Positions 1-9,560 of a stretch of 64,000 nucleotides of DNA are shown piece after piece. Position numbers and translations under genes: made by a program. The stretch lies in contig CM037876.1 of assembly GCA_021292165.1 (NCBI GenBank), positions 315,980,803 through 316,044,802 of the forward strand, in the 5' to 3' direction. The notes below the pieces were generated by a model. The model was given only the letters and a program-made list of their open reading frames with translations. It ran no database searches and had not been told where the DNA came from. This DNA comes from Shinisaurus crocodilurus. Lineage: Eukaryota > Chordata > Lepidosauria > Squamata > Shinisauridae. Within the stretch, counting starts at the first letter, position 1. Every line of letters begins with the position of its first letter.

Positions 1-293
1 ATTGAATTATATACATTGTATTTAATGTTCATTTGTAATGAATAGAAATTTGTAAAGTTTAAAGAACTATTGGATTTATTTTGATCACGGAGGCCTAGGC
101 TTTTTGTATCTATAGTTATTACCGTGATCCTCCTTTGTTTTCACCTGTCAGTATTACAGCATGAGCATGGATATCATCTCCCGTGCCACTGGAACCCAGC
201 TGAGATCCCAGAAAAGTAAGTGGGGCGGCAAGCTATTCAGCACAATCCCATGCCTGTTTACTGCCAGCCAGGTAAGCCCCTTTGTGTTCAATG
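1..293. other. Mostly unique sequence with a repeat scrap at its right end
   Basis: No gene is visible. Bases about 236-293, read on the minus strand, resemble the common squamate repeat motif of the form 'ggggcttac...catgggattgtgctg', also seen near 5700-5755. A short open frame here ends at a donor-like CAG/GTAAGC, but it overlaps this repeat and I do not call it coding. Confidence 0.4.
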
Positions 294-301
294 AGCCAAA
301 G

Positions 302-562
302 CGGTGGTTCTCAGCCTTTTTTGCCCCGTGCACCCTCTTCACCATATGTCAGAATGTCCTTCCCCCCTTTCCAAGATTGTCTGACTTAATCTGTGCCGTA
401 CAATAAGGTGTGATGTCCTGTAGCTTATGTACCATCTCTAGAATTGTAATTTGTAGAAAGATCAGTATTCCAACAGTTTGAGTCTGTGGTCCCAATCCCC
501 CCCCCATAAACCCTAAAAGTCCCCCCGTGGGGGGGGGATTCTCCCCTGGTTGAGAACCCCTG
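302..562. mobile_element. Non-autonomous hAT element (MITE) with target duplication
   Basis: A 261-bp element has inverted ends: the left begins cggtggttctcagcc and the right end, reverse-complemented, begins caggggttctcaacc. It is flanked by AGCCAAAG (294-301) and AGCTAAAG (563-570), an 8-bp target duplication with one mismatch, which fits the hAT superfamily. There is no coding capacity. The interior has C and G homopolymer runs that fold toward each other (about 498-540). Confidence 0.8.
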
Positions 563-570
563 AGCTAAAG

Positions 571-1445
571 GATTGCGCATTGATTTAAGGAGCAATCTTA
601 TGGGACAGATGCCCAAAGGGTGGAGGCCACCAATCTCAGAGGCCTCCATCTATTTCATGCCCTTCATCTATCTATCTATTTATTTATTCATTTTGCAATG
701 GAGGCTTTATTGTTGTTGATGCCTTTTTTTTTTTGGTACTCCTTGGAAGCATTTTGCATCAGACGGGCCTCTGGGCCCAGCCGACGTGCTCTCGCTGCCT
801 TCTTTGGGCCGGGATGGGGGTGTGTGTGAGAGGCCTTTGGATCCATCAGACCCACGGCCTCTCCGCTCCCCACCCACTGGCCTACCCCAATGCATCCACG
901 TCTTTCCCTCCCCAATTTAGACGCCAGCCAAGACCTTCAGGGGTGGGGAGCCACTGCAGAGCTTTCTGTGGCAGCTGGGGGGGGGGGGGGATGGCTTGCA
1001 GGAATCGGGGAAGGGCTCCACGGTCGGATCCCGCCCCCACTGAGGTTGGAGCTCTGTCGGAGGGTGAGGTCCGCGGCATCTCATGGCCCCTCAGATGTCA
1101 CCTAGGATTGCTCTCCTAATTCGCTGATTAATCAGTAGGGACCAAATTTTAACCAGTGGGGTTAAGAGCTTGCATGTTTATCTTATGAGACCATTATGGT
1201 TCTGGAGTATTACTGGAAAGGAAATATGGATGATTGCCTGTTCTTCCTAACAATCTGCAGTAGCTTTTGCTGATCAAATTGTAAATTATCTTACACTCTC
1301 TTCAGGGTATCAGAAAAGCTCCTATACTGAGGCTCTAGGAATATGCACATTTAGTTACATGTAACTGATTCAAATATAATTAATCAATTCCAAATTCTTT
1401 TTAGCTGTCAACAGCCACCCCCCCCACACAATAAGATTTGGTATC
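571..1445. other. No recognisable gene
   Basis: A tetranucleotide-like ATCT/ATTT tract lies at about 665-697. A GC-richer stretch at 740-1110 contains a G12 run near 968-980. An AT-rich stretch follows to 1445. Open frames on both strands look like chance products of composition; no domain or repeat family was recognised. Confidence 0.4.
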
Positions 1446-1450
1446 TAAAC

Positions 1451-1672
1451 TTGTTTACTTATTTATTTGTTGCATTTCTATCCCACCTTTCCTCCAAGGA
1501 GCACAAGGAGGCATATATGATCCTCTTCCTCCTCTCCATTTTATCATTACAACAACCCTGTAAGGTAGGTTAGGTTGAAAGTCAGTGTCTGGCCCAAAGT
1601 CACCCAGTGAGCTTTATGGCAGAGTGGGGACTAGAACCTGGGTCTCCCTGGGACTAGTCCAGCACTCTGGCC
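1451..1672 (-). mobile_element. Sauria-type tRNA-derived SINE
   Basis: Read on the minus strand this is a tRNA-like head followed by a body with 'gaccttgggccagtcac'-like and 'ctaacctacctcacagggttgttg'-like segments, ending in a tail of the form 'gggatagaaatgcaacaaataaataa'. This matches the layout of squamate Sauria SINEs. The head is eroded here; a more complete copy lies at 42755-42993. Confidence 0.65.
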
Positions 1673-1724
1673 CAAGGGTTCTCAAATTTCTCTATCCCCA
1701 TGGCCCTCTTGAGAGAGCTGAAAA

Positions 1725-1900
1725 TGTGGCTCATGCTGGCTCAGCTTGTCTGAGCGTGGAAAGCTAAGCAGGGTCAAGCCTGGTTCTTACTTGGATGGGA
1801 GACCCCTCCTCTAGTTTCCTGGATTGAGCAGGGGGTTGGACTCGATAGCCTTGTAGGCTCCTTCCAACTGTATGATCTATGAAATCTATGAATCTATGAT
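1725..1900 (+). mobile_element. 5S rRNA-derived SINE with CR1-like tail
   Basis: The body contains GGAAAGCTAAGCAGGGTCAA and TTACTTGGATGGGAGACC, which correspond to the 5S rRNA internal promoter region (A box AGCTAAGCAGG and C box GGATGGGAGACC). Downstream come 'gagcagggggttggactcgat' and 'cttgtaggctccttccaact', the 3' end of CR1, then a short tail of repeated 'atctatga' units. This is a 5S-derived (SINE3-type) element, probably mobilised by CR1 machinery (inference from the shared tail). Confidence 0.85.
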
Positions 1901-2150
1901 TAAAGCCCACCAGTCACAAAATGGTAGTGCAGGGTTTGTTTGTTTGTTGGGTTGGAGACAGTCACAACATGGAGGCAGGCAGGCGGACTCAGCGTTCAGC
2001 ATGGTCAGCTGGCAATTACTGATATAATTTTATATTGAAACCGAATCCCTCTTTGGACATTGCTAAATCCCTTGCCACAGCTATTTCCTTGCAGCAGAGA
2101 GCGTCACAGACCAGCAAGCCTCACGTGGAATACAGACATTGCCTCTGGAG

Positions 2151-2285
2151 CAGTGTCCTCCAACCTTGGGTCCCCAGATGTTTTTGGCCTACAACTCCCA
2201 GCATGCCCCAGCCAGCGTAGCTGGCTGGGGCATGCTGGGAGTTGTAGGCCAAAAACATCTGGGGACCCAAGGTTGGAGGACACTG
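2151..2285. mobile_element. Palindromic hairpin hAT MITE, copy 1
   Basis: This 135-bp near-perfect palindrome starts CAGTGTCCTCCAACCTTGG, and its right half is the reverse complement with a loop of only a few bases near 2216-2220. It is flanked by perfect 8-bp duplications CTCTGGAG (2143-2150 and 2286-2293), the hallmark of hAT insertion. Each arm holds CTACAACTCCCAGCATGC, resembling the ZNF143/THAP11 promoter motif. There is no coding sequence. Five more copies lie at 6687, 17660, 47777, 56235 and 63548. Confidence 0.95.
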
Positions 2286-2293
2286 CTCTGGAG

Positions 2294-2629
2294 GGATCAT
2301 CACTCAGCTCCCCCACATCAGGCAGCTCTCAGTGGAGAGGAATTTTTTTATTCCACACGGCTCTCCCCCTTCACCCACTTGCCTCTCAGGATCTTCTTGC
2401 TGATCTCCTGCCAGTCACTTCGTGTCCCCTTCTCTCCTTCCACACATGGCTTGTTCCCAGCTGCCGGCATCTTCTTCCCTCCCTCCTGATACTTTCCCAT
2501 CCGCTTCCTTCCTCTTCTAACAGCTTCCCTCTCTTACCTCATTGCTTTTTATTCTCAGTTTTGAAAAATTATTATTATTAGAAATATTATTAATAAGAAT
2601 ATAGGCCTTGCCCTCCAACCAGCTCCTGC
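2294..2629. other. Unique CT-rich stretch, no gene
   Basis: A pyrimidine-rich region at about 2340-2545 is followed by a short TTA/ATT repeat at 2566-2597. No coding or RNA feature is recognised. Confidence 0.4.
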
Positions 2630-2631
2630 TG

Positions 2632-2748
2632 GCACACCTGCCTCTCCACAGGGTGGGCCCACGGGCCGCCTGAAATACTGAGACCACCCTAAAAGTAGGT
2701 TGGGACCCACTGGTGGATCCTGGCCCGCAGTTTGAGACAGGCAGCTCT
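2632..2748 (-). mobile_element. hAT element fragment
   Basis: Read on the minus strand, 'tctcaaactgcgggccagg' followed by 'gtgggtcccaacctac' has the organisation of hAT MITE ends (tctcaaactg.gggtcgggacccac type). No target duplication is found, so it is a degraded fragment. A scrap resembling a Sauria SINE head follows at 2748-2775. Confidence 0.45.
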
Positions 2749-2775
2749 AACCACTGCACCACACTGTCTCTCAGT

Positions 2776-4261
2776 ATCCAGCAATGTATCCAACTATATA
2801 TTTGAATTGTTGCCTTTTAAATGTTGGTGCTGGCTCAGAGCTTTTGACACGGGGGGAGGGAAGAGCCTGAAAATGTACATAATCAAATAAATTGACCCAA
2901 TCCCATTCCACACTCCACCACACCGTCAGTTCCACGCTCCTCGGTTCTCTTTGCAGGTGCACACAGCGTAATAAAGCTTTTGCTCCCTTCTGCGTAATCT
3001 TTGATCGTTTGAATTACCCATTCTGTTCTCAGAGCCCTGGGACCGTGCGTCCTGGCAAGCAGAGAGAAAGAGAGAGACATGGAAAGAGAGAATCATTTAA
3101 ATGCTTGCACTGCGCAACCTGTGACAGCATTTTTATTCTGACACTTGTGGCATCGCCTTATAGGTTGGCGCTTGTTGATAAAAGACTCATCTTCGTTGAC
3201 TATTAATCTATTTTTAATTGCATCTTCCAAAGTGATTCAGTGCCTGCCAGTGGATTTCAGAGGCTCGAATGTTAGATATTCCTTTGAAACAGGGAAGGTT
3301 GGAGTGTTTTTTGAGAGCGTCCTGGCGATATTGGCTCACGGCCCAGTTCTAATGCCTATCTATTAAAAACAACTGCTTGAAGAGCGCGGATTCCAATTTA
3401 CTCCTGAAACAGGGGTCTTTTCATGTCAGGTTTGGCATAATTTCCTCATCCTGAATAATTACTTTGTGTGTCTATGGGGGGGCTTTTTCCTTGCCAAGTT
3501 GAACATGTTGATCACTTTTTACAAGACAGAGATGGAACATATTGTCCCCCAAAACCTTAGGCAGGTCTCCTTGCTGGCTGGGAACGATGGGAGTTGTAGT
3601 CCAACACATCTGGAGCTACTTTTCAGCCGGGTCAGAGCTGGGCTAGGCAAGCAAACAGCCTCCCAAACTCCACCTCCACGTTTTCTGCAGCTGGCAAAAT
3701 GGGGAGCGCCCTTCTGATGGACATTCTTTCGCTTGTTGGCTTCCTTCAACAACCTTTAAATAGACTGCATTCAGTCCATGGTTGCTCTTGAAACTCTCTT
3801 CTTCTCCATTTGCAGTCAGTGACACTGTCATGTGTCTGCTTTCCTTTAAAATTAGCAGCTGGGTGAGGTGGAGTGGGGATCTAGATTGAACCCCAGTGCA
3901 AAGGAAGGGATGCCCCTGCGCCGTGCTCCTGGTGAACATCACCTCCCTTCCCTTTGGCCTTGAGGCACCAGAATGCCCTCTTCCACCAATGTTCGCAGGG
4001 AAGAAGGAACCTGTCTTATGCACCGGGAGGGACGAATCCATCGGTTCCGCTTTCTCCTGCATTTGAACTTGTTAAATCTCAAGTGCTTTCTTTCTCTCCA
4101 AAATATGAAGGACTTTTTGAATTTCGCTAAATTCTAATCCAAAACAAAACTGAAAGGAAATCCTCACCCATCTGCACCAGCCTAATTTGATAGGTCCAGC
4201 TACTCCCAGCAATGGAGAAGGCCACAATGTACCTGCCTCCCGTAAAAGATGAGATGCCTGT
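2776..4261. other. Mostly unique sequence
   Basis: No gene is recognised. Bases 3573-3622 hold half of a foldback repeat ('gatgggagttgtagtccaac' followed by 'acatctgg'), related in core sequence to the elements at 24861 and 57318. The rest, including 2950-3370, is not similar to any other part of the window. Confidence 0.4.
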
Positions 4262-4722
4262 CAGAAAAAAAAGGAGGCAACCTGTAGTGGAAAAAGCCGG
4301 AAGACCATTGTGATCTTGAGGAGACCATTGTTGTACCTGTGTCTGGGTCTCTGTTGTATGAACATACCTGCTCTGTGTCTTTGGGTAGGCCTGATATTTA
4401 GTGTGCAATACCAGTGAGCTCATAATGTTTAGTATGTTATGAGAAGATTCCCAATTAGAGTCTGTCCTTCAACAGGTTTACACTTGGCAAGAATGTTAGC
4501 TGAGGATTAGAAGCACTTCAAGCATCCATGGGCCAGACTCCCATGGCACATAATTGGGAGGAACCTGGTTCTCAGCTGGCCAGATTTCCAGGACCTGGGT
4601 AAGCGGGGGCTTGTCAACCAGAAGGGTCAAGAGGACCTGGGAACTGAATGACTCCAGATGGTTTCATGGTCAACTTGAAAAGATTGCTTATAGTTAGTCT
4701 GGGAAACTGGTAAGGAAGTGCC
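4262..4722 (+). repeat. Unclassified interspersed repeat, copy 1
   Basis: This block is shared, by eye at about 80% identity, with the minus strand of 36220-36425 and 36870-37140. Shared landmarks in order are 'ttgttgtacctgtgtctg', 'tgtatgaacatacctgctct', 'gatatttagtgtgcaat', 'ttcccaattagagtctgtcc', 'ctcagctggccagattt' and 'catggtcaacttgaaa'. I cannot assign it to a class. It directly abuts the truncated CR1 downstream. Confidence 0.65.
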
Positions 4723-4724
4723 TA

Positions 4725-5634
4725 TTGAGACTGCTTATCAAATTTGCAGACAACACAAAGTTGGGTGGAACAGCTAATACTCTGGAAGACAGAAACAAAA
4801 TTCAAAGTGACCTCGATAGGCTGGAGCGCTGGGCCAAAAACAACAGAATGAAATTTAATAGGGATAAATGCCAAGTGCTGCACCTAGGGAGAGGAAACCA
4901 AATGCAGAGTTACAGAATGGGGAACACTTGGCTCAACAATACTACAAGTGAGAAGGATCTTGGAATTGTGGTGGATCACAAACTGAATATGAGCCAGCAA
5001 TGCGATGTGGCTGCAAAGAAGGCAAATGCTATTTTGGGCTGCATTAATAGAATCCAAATCCAAATCGCGGGAAGTGATAATTCCCCTTTACTCGGCACTG
5101 GTTAGGCCTCATCTTGAGTACTGCGTCCAGTTCTGGGCACCACAATTTAAGAAGGATGTAGGCAAACTGGAGAGGGTTCAGAGGAGGGCAACAAGGATGA
5201 TAAAGGGACTGGAAACAAGGCCCTATGAGGAGGGACTGAAGGAACTGGGCATGTTTAGCCTTCAGAAGAGGAGACTGAGGGGAGATATGATTGCACTCTT
5301 CCAGTACTTGAAGGGATGTCACACAGAGGAGGGCCAGGATCTCTTCTCGATCATCCCAGTTTGCAGGACACGGAATAATGGGCTCAAGTTACAGGAACCC
5401 AGATTCCACCTAAACATCAGGAAAAATTTTCCTGACTCTTAGAGCAATAGGGCAGTGGAACCAACTACCTATGGAGGTGGTGGGCTCTCCCACTCTGGAG
5501 GCATTCAAGGTGAAGCTGGACGGCCATCTGTCAGGGATGCTTTGACCTGGATTCCTGCATTGAGCAGGGGATTAGACTCAATGGCCTTGTAGGCCCCTTC
5601 CAACTCTACTTTTCTATTATTCTATGATTTCAGC
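4725..5634 (+). mobile_element. CR1 LINE, 5'-truncated
   Basis: The sequence encodes the end of the reverse transcriptase and the downstream region: KFADNTKLGG (the catalytic FADD box altered to FADN), [15 protein letters not shown], then [15 protein letters not shown] and the C-terminus. A frame break near 5050-5100 separates two reading frames, so it is dead. It ends in the CR1 3' UTR, with ATTCTATG-type repeats at 5617-5634. Identity with the copy at 52918-54319 is high by eye. Confidence 0.95.
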
Positions 5635-5637
5635 TAA

Positions 5638-5760
5638 CTATGGCTCCTTCCCACAATACTGGTGCAATTCTGCACATGTTTGCACAGAGGTAATTCCCAC
5701 TGAGCTCAATGGGGCTTACTCCCTAGTAATTGTGCTTAGGATTGCAGTTGTGGTGTTGCC
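5638..5760 (+). repeat. Left arm of a 0.9-kb inverted-repeat pair
   Basis: Bases 5640-5716 match, almost base for base, the reverse complement of 6487-6563. Shared landmarks are 'ggctccttcccacaatactg', 'gcacatgtttgcacagaggt' and 'aattcccactgagctcaatg'. The arm continues to 5755 with a motif of the common squamate repeat 'gggcttactccc...aggattgcag'. The pair may be the ends of a DNA transposon or two insertions of one short repeat. Confidence 0.7.
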
Positions 5761-6480
5761 AGTGGAAACGCCCTAAAAATCTGTTTATGTGTGAGGTGGG
5801 TTTTCTTTTCACCGGCTCTGCACTGTGTCGAATCAAGAGTTTACTGTAAGTCTGAAACGGGAGGAATGTGCAAAAATAATGAAAGCATTCTTCTTAATGT
5901 AGCTGCCTTAGAATGAAAGGTCACCATAATTAACGGAGCCAGGTTAGCCGTGAGAAGAACCTTAATAGCAACTTGCAGTCCTCATGTAGATTAAATGCCT
6001 TGCCTTGAAGGTTCGTCCTCTCCTTTTGTTCCCATTTCTTGAAAAGGATTTCTAGCAAAGATCCTGTTAATTACTTTTTATAATTAGCCAGTGGCGAAGT
6101 GCCTTTTGTGCTTCTAGGAGGTTTGGCTGAATTTCTTTGTTTGGTTAGACACAACACCCGTGCTCTGGAGCTACTACTGACCTTTTAACTACCGTACTCC
6201 TCCACTTTTATGTTTTCCTTGGCCAGATGCTGCACTAACTCTTTTTCTGAGCATTGCAGAAAGCCTGAAGTTAGCAACCGTGGCAGATTCCAAGGAGTAT
6301 AAATATTATGCAGCAAAAGGATAATATAAATAAGCAAGGCAGGCCTCCCTGGGTGGGCTGGTTGAAGTAGGAGGTGTGAAGTATTACATATTTGTCTGCC
6401 AGAGTCAACACTGCTGCCTCCACAATATTTATTTTTGAAGCATCCTTTTAAAGCAGAAATGGGGAAATTTCCAGATTTGA
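5761..6480. other. Unique sequence, possible conserved non-coding element
   Basis: No repeat similarity to the rest of the window and no ORF. 5870-6130 contains AT-rich homeodomain-like cores (ATAATTAA near 5929, TTAATTAC near 6066, ATAATTAG near 6080). It lies between two inverted repeat arms. Conservation cannot be judged from one sequence. Confidence 0.35.
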
Positions 6481-6484
6481 AAAT

Positions 6485-6564
6485 TCCCCCATTGAGCTCA
6501 GTGGGAATTACCTCTGTGCAAACATGTGCAGAATTGCACCAGTATTGTGGGAAGGAGCCAAAGT
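6485..6564 (-). repeat. Right arm of the 0.9-kb inverted-repeat pair
   Basis: This is the reverse complement of 5640-5716 with only a few differences. The outer boundaries (left 'ctaactatggctcc', right 'ggagccaaagtatt') show no convincing target duplication. Confidence 0.7.
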
Positions 6565-6686
6565 ATTTTAGATTTGTGCAAAAGTGTTTTTGTTCCAGTT
6601 AAAAGATCCCTTGGAATGTCTGATCAATATTTTTAACAGTGGTACCTGTTCAACCTGTTCCACAGGGGGTTGCACTCCCCCTAAAG

Positions 6687-6822
6687 CAGTGTTCTCCAAC
6701 CTTGGGTCCCCAGATGTTTTTTGGCCTACAACTCCCAGCATGCCCCAGCCAGCATAGCTGGCTGGGGCATGCTGGGAGTTGTAGGCCAAAAACATCTGGG
6801 GACCCAAGGTTGGAGAACACTG
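6687..6822. mobile_element. Palindromic hairpin hAT MITE, copy 2
   Basis: A 136-bp near-perfect palindrome begins CAGTGTTCTCCAACCTTGG. Perfect 8-bp target duplications CCCTAAAG flank it (6679-6686 and 6823-6830). Both arms contain CTACAACTCCCAGCATGC. The left arm has one extra T in the T-run. It lies 13 bp from the TA-flanked MITE that follows. Confidence 0.95.
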
Positions 6823-6835
6823 CCCTAAAGGATTA

Positions 6836-7003
6836 CAGTATTTTTCCATGTATAAGACTATACTTTTTCCTAAAATTGTTAAATTAAAAATTGAGGGTCG
6901 TCTTATACACGGAAGTAAGCCAAGGAGAGAACCGCGTGGTTGCGAAACTGCCCAGTGGAGGGCGTCTTATACATGGGGGCGTCTTATACACGGAAAAATA
7001 CGG
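6836..7003. mobile_element. 168-bp TA-flanked MITE, copy 1
   Basis: Terminal inverted repeats of about 23 bp (left CAGTATTTTTCCATGTATAA, right reverse-complemented CCGTATTTTTCCGTGTATAA) are flanked by TA dinucleotides (6834-6835 and 7004-7005), which suggests the Tc1/mariner group (inference). A second copy of exactly the same length is at 35846-36013. No ORF. Confidence 0.8.
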
Positions 7004-7029
7004 TAGGTTCATAGTTTGGGGCTGCTCTT

Positions 7030-7860
7030 GGATCCAGCACTGTCACTAGAGGCACCGGTGGTGAACTCGGTGGCACAGAGCACCTTTTATCTTGATATAC
7101 CAACTAAATCCTTATCTAGACAGAGATAGCCTAGCTACAGTTATCCATGCTCTGGTAACCTCTTGTCTGGATTTCTGCAATGCCTTATACATGGGGTTGC
7201 CTTTGAAAACGGTCCAGAAACTTCAGCTGGTCCAAAATAGAGCAGCAAGAGTGTTAGTGGGGACTGCCCAATGTGATCATATCACACCAGTACTTTTCCA
7301 TCTCACTGGCTGCCAATCCAAGTCCGGGCCTGATTCAAAGTGCTGGTATTAATTAACACAGCCCTAAATGGTTTGGGGCCAGGTTTCCTGAAGGATCATC
7401 GCCTCCCATATGATATATACCTGCCCGGACCCTAAGATCGTCCTCAGTGGTCCTTCTCCGGGAACCCCCGCCAAAGGAAGCATGGTGGGTGGCTACTAAG
7501 AAGGGGCCTTTTCTGTTGTGGCTCCCCGGTTGTGGAATGGGCTTCCCAGAGAGGCTCACCTGGCATCTACGTTGTGCTCTTTTCGGAGCCAGGTAAAAAC
7601 CTTTTTTATTTTATTTTCATAGGCATTTTACTTTTTTCAGTTTCTGTGGTTTTAAATCTTTTAACAGTATTTTAAATCTTTGTGTTGCTGCCAGGTTTTA
7701 TCTAAGTTTATTTACTTTTATTTTATACTGTGTAGTTTTAACATTTAAAAGGTTGATACTGTGTTTTATCATGTTGTATTTTATGGTTTTAATTGTTGTG
7801 AACCGGCCAGAGATCTTCAGCTATTGGGCAGTATAGAAATGGAATCAATCAGTCCATAAA
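7030..7860 (+). mobile_element. L2 LINE fragment
   Basis: A degraded L2 ORF2 end is visible: VTSCLDFCNALYMGLP, KLQLVQNRAARVLVG and CDHITPVL are diagnostic of the region after the L2 reverse transcriptase. Bases 7497-7600 hold the 'ggccttttctgttgtggctccc' segment in another frame. The 3' UTR ends with 'gggcagtatagaaatgg'. Frame breaks make it non-functional. Confidence 0.85.
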
Positions 7861-8593
7861 AGCAAGTTTGGGAAATTGCAAAAATGTCCTGAAATTGAGC
7901 TCCTGCTCACGTTTAGGGTTGCACAAGGGACATGTTTGCATGATTTGCGGGGAGGAACACAATTCTCATACCTCCCTAATTTTCATGTAGGACATCATGA
8001 AGACTGTATTCCTCAAGCGCCTCTACATATTACCCAAACGATCTACCCGGGTGCCTTGGGTGGACGAGACCACCTGGGTTACATCAGAAATCCTGGCTTG
8101 GGTGACTCACGGCTCCAGTAGCAGTTCTGTATACTTGTGAATGCCACTTCCAGGTGCAAGACTGCTGGCGGAAGGGGATGATGTCAAGGAGCAGGCCTGT
8201 GAGCGCAGCTTCTTTCTTGGGCCATTCATTCCATCCTGCTTTCGCTCCCCCCCCCCCCCGACCTCCTTTTCCACGGAGAGCCAGGGGCCCATTATTTACC
8301 TAAGCCTCACGCTCACTCTTTCCCTTCTGCCTCTGCTGGCTTGCTCAGCGGTTCTCCGTGGGCTCCCATAATAGCAACAATCCATTCACATGCTATACAT
8401 GCTAGATCATAGCCTCCAACACCTTACTTTTCGCAGAGCCTTTAATCTTGTGTGATTATTACTGTGCGACCCCTGCCAAAGCTTGCCTTTCCAAACACTA
8501 AATGCTGCTGAATGTTTGAACTATGTCAGTTATGAATAAGTACAACTTAATCCACTGTAAGATTAAACACTATGCTAAGCATTCCTAGATTAC
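7861..8593. other. No gene; weak repeat similarity at left
   Basis: Bases 7870-7975 share 'gagctcctg.tcacgtt' and 'acaaaattctcatac'-like words with 40350-40430, so they probably belong to one old repeat family. The remainder, including a C run near 8250-8260, is not recognised. Confidence 0.4.
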
Positions 8594-8596
8594 TTT

Positions 8597-8597
8597 A

Positions 8598-8628
<31 letters not shown>

Positions 8629-8631
8629 CCC
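8597..8631 (+). repeat. (ACA)n microsatellite
   Basis: About ten uninterrupted AAC/ACA units. Confidence 0.9.
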
Positions 8632-8649
8632 TTTTTCTTATATAAGTAA

Positions 8650-9560
8650 CATCAGGTTACTAAAACAACAAAAAGTCTTTTGGAACCTTAAAGACTAGGA
8701 AATGTATTCTGGCATAAACTTTTGTGGACTAGAGCCCTTTTCACCAGATGCATGGAGTATTATGAAGAGTGTCAGGATTTTTTACATGGTACATATGCAG
8801 CTTTTCTACTTGAGGCATTTATTGTGTGCTAATCATTTACTACTCATGGCTGTTTATGGGTTCTTTAGATGATGTCATCATGACCCTCCAGTTTCGCTTC
8901 TGTGTCTAACCAGCACTTTTGGTGGGTTTTTTTTTCTCTAGAGCAGGGAACGTGCGCTATTTAATTGTGAAAGCACAAGAAAGTGTGATTTTCTCCTGTG
9001 TATTTGTGCTATTCTGCTATAGCACAGTGCCAACTAGAGGTTATGTAGTGGAAAAGCAGGAAAGCAAATGCTCCTCGTGCAGTGCCGCTCAGATCTCAAT
9101 TCTGTGATGAAACCAAAAGTAGATACAGCCTTGTGTAGGAAAGTTCATTGTGTTTGGGGGCAGGGGAGGATGAAAGAACTGTAAACAGTGAGGTCAGAAG
9201 GAAATTAGATGCAAAAAGTGACAATCACAGTATTAACGGTGGTCATTCACTACACAGTAATTGCTGATAACACAAACAACCTGGATCTAGGCAAGCCAAT
9301 TAACCCATGTAGTGTGCTGAGAATCCTTTATCCTGATTCAGGCCTTTAACAATAGAATTAAACATGTTGATGAATTCTGACTTAGCAGCCTCTCCCTCTG
9401 TTCTTCCCTGGAAGTTTATTTTGCTCCAAATGGCCACTTTAAAGTCAGTGACAGAGTGTCCTGGTGGGAGGTTGAAGTGTGTGCCAGGATTTGATGTTGC
9501 AAAGGATGTTTCTGAGAGGCCCAGCTATCAGACAGGATGCGGCTATGTGTCCTAGAAGAT
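8650..9560 (-). mobile_element. Degraded retroelement, possibly Penelope-like
   Basis: On the minus strand 9480-9290 encodes a broken peptide with THFNLPPGHSVTDFKVAIW and, downstream, SIVKGLNQDKGFSAHYMG. This resembles the C-terminal part of Penelope-like element proteins (HFN..GHS..D then GLN..GF..HY). The downstream part at 8765-8655 contains 'acaaaagtttatgccagaat' and 'agtctttaaggttccaaaag', a widespread reptile repeat tail. The link between the two parts and the class assignment are inference. Confidence 0.45.

Noticed and set aside
161..406. 81-codon frame with a donor-like CAG/GTAAGC at about 270 and an acceptor-like CAG at 145
   Set aside because: The frame overlaps a widespread repeat scrap and the hAT MITE at 302-562, and no domain is visible.
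1745..1800. 5S rRNA gene
   Set aside because: Only the internal promoter part of 5S is present and it is fused to a CR1-like tail and repeated four times; it is a SINE, not an rRNA gene.
2060..2581. 173-codon frame
   Set aside because: It runs through the palindromic MITE and a CT-rich tract; chance frame.
8597..8631. CRISPR-like regular repeat
   Set aside because: A simple trinucleotide microsatellite without spacers; the window is vertebrate.
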